Shown here: positions 42,336 through 46,735 of the stretch, piece after piece
Numbering within the stretch: the stretch's first letter is position 1
How the letters are laid out: each line of letters begins with the position of its first letter
NCBI GenBank assembly: GCA_035255485.1
Contig: DATEZO010000205.1
Coordinates: 1 to 46,735 of the forward strand
Origin: DATEZO01 sp035255485
GTDB taxonomy: Bacteria; Pseudomonadota; Gammaproteobacteria; Burkholderiales; Burkholderiaceae_D
Length of the DNA: 46,735 nucleotides
Direction: 5' to 3'
Program-made: the position numbers and the translations under genes
The notes under the pieces: model-generated
Told to the model about the DNA's origin: nothing
Databases searched by the model: none
The model's input: the letters and a program-made list of their open reading frames with translations, nothing else

Positions 42336-43850
42336 TTACACATGATAAGCGGATTCGCCATGGCTTGAAATGTCGAGCCCGGCCCGTTCTGATTCTTCCG
42401 GGACACGCAAGCCGATCAGAAGATCGACGATCTTGTACGCTATCCACGAAACCACCGCCGACCAGATCACGGTCGTGAGCACGCCTTGCAACTGGATCCA
42501 GACCTGGCCGCCAATCGAATACTCCGGCGCCATCCTGTTGGCGACATAATCGTAGATGCCCTGGCCGCCCAGCATGGGAGACGCAAACACGCCGGTCAGC
42601 AATGCGCCCAGGATGCCGCCGACGCCATGCACGCCGAATACATCGAGCGCATCGTCCGCGCCGAGCAGGCGCTTCAGGCCATTGACGCCCCACAGGCAAA
42701 TCACGCCGGCTAAAAGCCCGATCACCAGGCCGCCCATCGGCCCGACAAAACCGCACGCCGGCGTGATCGCCACCAGCCCGGCCACCGCGCCCGACGCGCC
42801 GCCAAGCATGGACGGCTTGCCTTTGACCACCCATTCGCCCGCCATCCACGAGGCGGCGGCGGCGGCGGTAGCCAATAACGTGTTCAGAAACGCCAGCACG
42901 GCCACATCGCCGGCTTCCAGCGCCGAGCCGGCATTGAAGCCGAACCAGCCGACCCATAGCAGCGATGCGCCAACCATGTTCATGGTCAACGAATGCGGCG
43001 CCATCGATTCGCGGCCATAGCCGATGCGCTTGCCGATCGTGAAAGCGCCGACCAGCCCGGCCACCGCGGCGTTGATATGCACGACGGTGCCGCCGGCGAA
43101 ATCCAGTGCGCCTTTTTGCCATAGCCAGCCGCCCTTGGCGGATTCGGTTGCCAGCGTTGCCGCATCCGTGATGCCGTTCGGGCCGGGCCAGAACCAGACC
43201 ATGTGCGCGATCGGCAGGTACGAGAACGTGAACCACAACACGATGAACAGCAACACTGCGGAAAACTTCGCCCGCTCGGCGAACGCGCCGACGATCAGGC
43301 CGCAGGTAATGGCGGCAAAGGTCGCCTGGAACGCGACGAACACGAATTCCGGAATCACGACGCCCTTGCTGAAGGTCGCCGCAGTCGCGAAGCTGGCCTT
43401 GGCCGGATCCCAGATGCCATTCAGGAACAGGCGGTCGAAGTTACCGATAAACGCATTGCCCTCGGTGAAGGCAAGCGAATAGCCGTACAGGCACCACAAC
43501 ACGACGATAACCGCCAAAATCATGAACACCTGCACCAGGACCGACAGCATGTTCTTCGCGCGCACCATGCCGCCGTAGAACAGCGCCAGCCCCGGTATCG
43601 TCATCAGGATGACCAGCAGGGTTGCCGTCATCATCCATGCGGTATCGCCCTTGTTGGGTGTTGGCGCCGCTGCAGGGGCCTGCGCGGCAGGAGCGGCTTC
43701 GGCAGCGGCTGCAGCGGGAGCGGCTGCAGCGACGGCAGCCGCAACGGGTGAGGCACCGGGCATATCGGCCGCGAGCACTGGCTGCGCCAGGCACGCGGCG
43801 CAGGCCAGCGCAACAGCGGCCAGAATGCGAACAAGCGTGGTTGTCATCAT
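42336..43850 (-). CDS. amtB: Ammonium transporter AmtB
   Basis: 504 residues. A signal peptide (about 1-27, ending QPVLAA) and a 45-residue Ala/Pro-rich linker precede the first channel helix (DTAWMMTATLLVILMTIPGLALFYGGMVR). Amt landmarks follow: DFAGGTVVHINAAVAGLVGAF with the first pore His, GFNAGSALEA, and ALDVFGVHGVGGILGALLTGVFA with the second pore His. The C terminus GLDISSHGESAYHV is the PII-binding tail. The long Ala/Pro segment is unlike E. coli AmtB. ATG 43850 and 43847 are adjacent; AGGAG fits the second better. It starts six bases after glnK. Confidence 0.95.
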   Translation of the reverse strand: MMTTTLVRILAAVALACAACLAQPVLAADMPGASPVAAAVAAAAPAAAAAEAAPAAQAPAAAPTPNKGDTAWMMTATLLVILMTIPGLALFYGGMVRAKNMLSVLVQVFMILAVIVVLWCLYGYSLAFTEGNAFIGNFDRLFLNGIWDPAKASFATAATFSKGVVIPEFVFVAFQATFAAITCGLIVGAFAERAKFSAVLLFIVLWFTFSYLPIAHMVWFWPGPNGITDAATLATESAKGGWLWQKGALDFAGGTVVHINAAVAGLVGAFTIGKRIGYGRESMAPHSLTMNMVGASLLWVGWFGFNAGSALEAGDVAVLAFLNTLLATAAAAASWMAGEWVVKGKPSMLGGASGAVAGLVAITPACGFVGPMGGLVIGLLAGVICLWGVNGLKRLLGADDALDVFGVHGVGGILGALLTGVFASPMLGGQGIYDYVANRMAPEYSIGGQVWIQLQGVLTTVIWSAVVSWIAYKIVDLLIGLRVPEESERAGLDISSHGESAYHV

Positions 43851-43856
43851 GATCTC

Positions 43857-44195
43857 CTAAAGCGCGCCGCTGCCGGTTTCGCCGGTGCGGATGCGTACCA
43901 CTTGTTCCAGGTCGAGCACGAATACCTTGCCGTCGCCGATCTTGCCGGTACGCGCCGCACGCTCGATCGCTTCCAGCGCACGCTCCAGAACCGCGTCATC
44001 GACCGCTGTCTCGATCTCGATCTTGGGCAGGAAGTCGACCACGTATTCGGCCCCGCGATACAGCTCGGTGTGACCTTTCTGCCGGCCGAAACCCTTGACT
44101 TCGGTCACGGTAAGGCCTTGCACGCCGATGTCCAGCAGTGCTTCACGCACTTCGTCGAGCTTGAATGGCTTGATGATTGCCTTGATGAGTTTCAT
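43857..44195 (-). CDS. glnK: PII signal protein, GlnK/GlnB type
   Basis: 112 residues. Begins MKLIKAIIKPFKLDEVREAL; the T loop contains TELYRGAEYVVDFLPK with Tyr51, the uridylylation site. It senses nitrogen and energy state, and in its deuridylylated form plugs AmtB. Position immediately before amtB supports the GlnK role, while the sequence alone does not separate GlnK from GlnB. The frame to 44333 runs into torF and is rejected. It starts ten bases after torF. Confidence 0.95.
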   Translation of the reverse strand: MKLIKAIIKPFKLDEVREALLDIGVQGLTVTEVKGFGRQKGHTELYRGAEYVVDFLPKIEIETAVDDAVLERALEAIERAARTGKIGDGKVFVLDLEQVVRIRTGETGSGAL

Positions 44196-44205
44196 GCTGC
44201 CTCCT

Positions 44206-44940
44206 TCAGAATGTCTTGCTGATCGATACCGTGACTGCATTGCGGCCCATGAACTTGCCGTTGACCGGCGAGGCATAGGCCACGCGGTCGGCATTGGTGC
44301 CAACCAGTGCCAGCGCACCGGTTGCAACGCCAAAATCCCTGGTCAATCCAATCTTCCAGTCGGTGTAACTGGCCGCCGCATTGCCCTTCACGTTTTGATG
44401 CCCGGCATGCAGGTTCAGCACCAGTCCTTGCGCCAAATCCAGGTTGGCGCCCAGATCCAGATAGCCGCTATGCCGGCTGTCGGCATAGCCAAACAGGTTG
44501 GTCAGCCCCAGCGAATATTTGACATACGCCGGCCCGAAGCCGAGTTGTCCATAGACTTCAGTCGTATTGGCCGAGGGCTGCAAATCATTGGACGGATACA
44601 CATAAGACAGCACGCCGGCGTCATATGACAGCTTGTCGCCCAGTGCGCCACGCCGGCCTGCATACAGGTCCACTTCGACATCGCCGTCGCCGCCCGCATC
44701 CTTGGTCCACTTGATGGTCGACAACCAGACGCCGGCATACAGGCCGGAAGGGTTATGCGTGTAGTCGGCGCCGCCCTGCAGGGCCGGCTGCAGACGGGTC
44801 TGTGAAATGCCGCGATAGCGGTAATCCGAGGTGATCGCCGCATTCAGGCTGAACTCGTGGACTGGCTTCGCTTCCTGCGCCAGCGCGACACCGGCAGTCA
44901 GTGTGGCGCCAAAAGCGACGGCAAGCAGGCAATGTTTCAT
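44206..44940 (-). CDS. TorF-family putative porin
   Basis: 244 residues. Signal peptide about 1-21 (MKHCLLAVAFGATLTAGVALA), then the TorF-type opening FSLNAAITSDYRYRGISQTRLQPALQGGADY and alternating beta strands to a C-terminal VSISKTF, an outer-membrane-barrel end with terminal Phe. Its substrate is not known. It is the first gene of torF-glnK-amtB, which suggests a role in letting ammonium or another nitrogen source pass the outer membrane. That role is inference from context. Confidence 0.88.
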   Translation of the reverse strand: MKHCLLAVAFGATLTAGVALAQEAKPVHEFSLNAAITSDYRYRGISQTRLQPALQGGADYTHNPSGLYAGVWLSTIKWTKDAGGDGDVEVDLYAGRRGALGDKLSYDAGVLSYVYPSNDLQPSANTTEVYGQLGFGPAYVKYSLGLTNLFGYADSRHSGYLDLGANLDLAQGLVLNLHAGHQNVKGNAAASYTDWKIGLTRDFGVATGALALVGTNADRVAYASPVNGKFMGRNAVTVSISKTF

Positions 44941-45031
44941 GGCTTCTCCTGATAGATGTGTTGAAATGGTCCGGCACTCCCTGTTTATTCATCCGGCACG
45001 ATGCAGTCCTGATGTCATCGCGCCCTGTTCT

Positions 45032-45063
45032 TACCCTCTCCCTCCGGGAGGGGCAGGGAGAGG
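45032..45063. repeat. Short dispersed-repeat fragment
   Basis: ACCCTCTCCCTCC followed by GGGAGGGGCAGGGAGAGG forms a strong stem and shares the CCCTCTCCC style of copies A and B, without their tail. It lies in the 5' leader of torF between the sigma-54 element and the gene. Confidence 0.5.
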
Positions 45064-45096
45064 ATCCGGTTCCCATCTTGTTCGTTCCTGACCTAT

Positions 45097-45112
45097 AGCA
45101 GGACTCATGCCA
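45097..45112 (-). promoter_or_regulatory. Sigma-54 promoter of torF-glnK-amtB
   Basis: Minus strand TGGCATGAGTCCTGCT has the invariant GG and GC exactly ten bases apart, as in the consensus TGGCAC-N5-TTGCW. It is about 155 bases before torF, with an NtrC-like site about 110-130 bases further upstream, the normal enhancer distance. Confidence 0.62.
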
Positions 45113-45224
45113 ACATCTTTCCCTGTGGATTCTTATGCAACGGCGCTATTCATCGGCAGCGGAACCGAATACACTGCAGCCTTGCACCATGCGGCGCACC
45201 AGCTTGATTCGATGGGCTGCATGG

Positions 45225-45241
45225 TGCACCAAACCGGTGCC
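45225..45241. promoter_or_regulatory. NtrC-type enhancer site
   Basis: TGCACCAAACCGGTGCC matches the NtrC consensus TGCACC-N5-GGTGCA at eleven of twelve fixed positions. A weaker half-related sequence, TGCACCATGCGGCGCA (45183-45198), has a one-base shorter centre. Both are upstream of the sigma-54 element. The site is also 25 bases before ubiK. Confidence 0.65.
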
Positions 45242-45266
45242 GGAACATGCCTACCAGGAACGCGCA

Positions 45267-45512
45267 ATGAACAAAGCAAACTTTTTCAACGACTTTCAAG
45301 CCAAAGTCAATCAGATGCTGGAAAACTCGCCAGCCAAAGACATCGAAAAAAACGTCAAGGCGATGTTGAGCCAGGGCTTTTCGAAACTCGACCTGGTCAC
45401 GCGCGAGGAATTCGATATACAGGCGCAAGTATTGGCCAAGACCCGCGCCCGGCTCGAACTGCTGGAAGCGCGGGTGACGGAACTGGAAGCGAAGTCCAAG
45501 AGCACACCCTGA
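45267..45512 (+). CDS. ubiK: UbiK-type ubiquinone accessory factor (YqiC/BMFP family)
   Basis: 81 residues. Opening MNKANFFNDFQAKVNQMLENSPAKDIEKNVKAMLSQGFSKLDLVTREEFDIQ, then a C-terminal coiled coil (VLAKTRARLELLEARVTELEAK). This is the membrane-fusogenic YqiC family; UbiK assists the aerobic ubiquinone assembly complex in E. coli. AGGAA precedes the ATG; frames from 45107 or 45135 pass through the enhancer and are not accepted. comM begins three bases after its stop. Confidence 0.92.
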   Translation: MNKANFFNDFQAKVNQMLENSPAKDIEKNVKAMLSQGFSKLDLVTREEFDIQAQVLAKTRARLELLEARVTELEAKSKSTP

Positions 45513-45515
45513 CGC

Positions 45516-46735
45516 ATGAGCCTGGCGGTCCTCCGAAGCCGGGCACTGGCCGGCATGCATGCGCCGGAAGTCACGGTGGAAGTGCATCTGGCGAATGGAC
45601 TGCCGGCCTTCACCATCGTCGGATTGCCGGAAACCGAGGTCAAGGAATCGCGCGACCGGGTGCGCGCAGCGCTGCAAAACGCGCGTTTCGAATTCCCGGC
45701 GCGGCGCATCACCGTCAACCTGGCGCCGGCCGACCTGCCGAAGGAATCCGGCCGCCTCGATCTGCCGATTGCGCTCGGCATCCTGGCCGCTTCCGGACAG
45801 ATGCCGGCCGACGCGCTCGATCAGTATGAATTCGCCGGCGAATTGTCGCTATCGGGCGAATTGCGGCCGATCCGCGGCGCATTGGCCATGACGTATGCCA
45901 TGCATCAGGACGGCGGCAAGCAGCGCGCCTTCATCTTGCCGCGCGCCAATGCCGACGAAGCGGCGCTGGTCGGGGACGCGACGATCCTGCCGGCCGACTC
46001 GCTGCTGCAGGTCTGCGCCCATTTCGCGGCCGGCAGCCCGGAGGCACGGCTGGCGCGCCATCGGCCGCAGGCGCGCATCAAGCCGCCCGACTATCCGGAC
46101 TTTGCCGACGTCAAGGGCCAGTTGCAAGCCAGGCGGGCGCTGGAGATCGCCGCGGCCGGCGGCCATAGCCTCCTGATGGCCGGCCCGCCGGGCACTGGCA
46201 AGTCGATGCTGGCGGCGCGTTTTCCCGGCATCCTGCCGCCGATGAGCGATGGCGAAGCGCTGGAATCGGCCGCGGTGCAATCGCTGTCCGCCGGTTTCGA
46301 CCTGCGTCGCTGGAAAGTGCGGCCGTATCGCGCGCCGCACCACACCGCGTCCGCAGCGGCGCTGGTCGGCGGCGGCGGCGTGCCGCGCCCCGGTGAAATC
46401 TCGCTGGCGCACCATGGCGTGCTGTTCCTCGACGAACTGCCGGAATTCGACCGCAAGGTGCTGGAAGTATTGCGCGAACCGCTGGAGTCGGGCCATATCA
46501 CGATTTCGCGCGCGGCGCGGCAAGCCGATTTCCCGGCCCGCTTCCAGCTGATCGCCGCCATGAATCCGTGCCCCTGCGGCTATCTCGGCCATCCGGCCGG
46601 CAAATGCCGCTGCACGCCGGACCTGATCGCACGCTACCAGGGCCGGATTTCCGGCCCGCTGCTGGACCGCATCGACATGCAGATCCAGGTCGGCGCGCTG
46701 TCGCACGACGACTTGCTGAAGCAGGCCGGCGGCGA
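45516..46735 (+). CDS. comM: ComM/YifB Mg-chelatase-like AAA+ protein, partial
   Basis: About 406 residues of a roughly 500-residue protein; the window ends inside it. N-terminal Lon-like segment MSLAVLRSRALAGMHAPEV...IVGLPETEVKESRDRVRAAL, then the AAA+ core with Walker A MAGPPGTGKSML, Walker B VLFLDELPEF, and the cysteine-rich AMNPCPCGYLGHPAGKCRC. ComM is a helicase that aids branch migration during natural transformation. The C-terminal helical part is missing only because of the window edge. It is transcribed with ubiK. Confidence 0.95.
   Translation, partial: MSLAVLRSRALAGMHAPEVTVEVHLANGLPAFTIVGLPETEVKESRDRVRAALQNARFEFPARRITVNLAPADLPKESGRLDLPIALGILAASGQMPADALDQYEFAGELSLSGELRPIRGALAMTYAMHQDGGKQRAFILPRANADEAALVGDATILPADSLLQVCAHFAAGSPEARLARHRPQARIKPPDYPDFADVKGQLQARRALEIAAAGGHSLLMAGPPGTGKSMLAARFPGILPPMSDGEALESAAVQSLSAGFDLRRWKVRPYRAPHHTASAAALVGGGGVPRPGEISLAHHGVLFLDELPEFDRKVLEVLREPLESGHITISRAARQADFPARFQLIAAMNPCPCGYLGHPAGKCRCTPDLIARYQGRISGPLLDRIDMQIQVGALSHDDLLKQAGG

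Noticed and set aside
45183..45198. Second NtrC site (TGCACC-N4-GGCGCA)
   Set aside because: Centre one base too short and one mismatch; noted only beside the better site.

Overview
The window looks like a chromosomal stretch of a betaproteobacterium, most likely Burkholderiales and probably near Oxalobacteraceae (Herminiimonas/Herbaspirillum/Collimonas type). This rests on familiar gene neighbourhoods: metX-metW-ampG, gshA-gshB-EIIA-ptsH-ptsI, topB-smg-dprA-LysM-def, and torF-glnK-amtB next to ubiK-comM. The family placement is inference from gene order and protein style; there is no rRNA or tRNA here to fix it. Coding density is high and nearly every gene is intact.

Layout. 1-4.7 kb: a compact type II-C CRISPR-Cas module (cas9-cas1-cas2, minus strand). 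No repeat array is visible. Two terminator-ended, plus-strand small-RNA candidates flank it, and either could be the tracrRNA. 5-8.4 kb: an MFS transporter with a coupled 42-residue membrane protein, a DUF72 protein and an alpha/beta hydrolase. 8.4-13.4 kb: a branched-chain amino-acid type ABC importer (binding protein, LivG, LivF, LivH, LivM). 13.6-15.6 kb: alkylation repair (Ada-AlkA fusion and Ogt). 15.6-17.6 kb: a Ser/Gly-rich lipoprotein, a ZnT9-like cation diffusion facilitator and a DUF4870 membrane protein. 17.7-25.6 kb: topB, smg, dprA, a LysM protein, def, a DUF4124 coiled-coil protein and pyrE. 25.8-31.1 kb: exonuclease III and an RND efflux adaptor/pump pair without an outer-membrane channel gene. 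31.2-36.5 kb: an M48 protease, ampG, metW, metX and a divergent TipA-type MerR regulator. 36.7-42.1 kb: ptsI, ptsH, a mannose-type EIIA, gshB and gshA. 42.3-45.3 kb: amtB, glnK and a TorF-type porin. 45.3 kb to the end: ubiK and the start of comM/yifB.

The clearest regulatory finds are these. (1) A SAM-II (metA-motif) riboswitch lies upstream of metX. It is followed by an intrinsic terminator whose 5' arm can pair perfectly with the aptamer's own GGCTAAA segment, so a complete antiterminator/terminator switch can be read from the sequence. (2) A sigma-54 -24/-12 element with an NtrC-type enhancer upstream points at the torF-glnK-amtB operon. (3) A 15-bp dyad sits inside a 19-bp promoter spacer in front of the MerR gene, the classic MerR layout. 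(4) A dispersed CCTCTCC / CTTCTCCC-GGGAGAAG repeat family occupies several intergenic gaps.

How the parts fit together: the metX-metW switch ties homoserine acetylation to SAM level; torF-glnK-amtB looks like a nitrogen-limitation unit; EI, HPr and EIIA-Man form a regulatory PTS without an obvious sugar permease; Ada-AlkA with Ogt gives a local alkylation-damage cassette; and DprA with ComM links two ends of the window to natural transformation. The least explained parts are the CRISPR flanks, because the array itself is not in the window.
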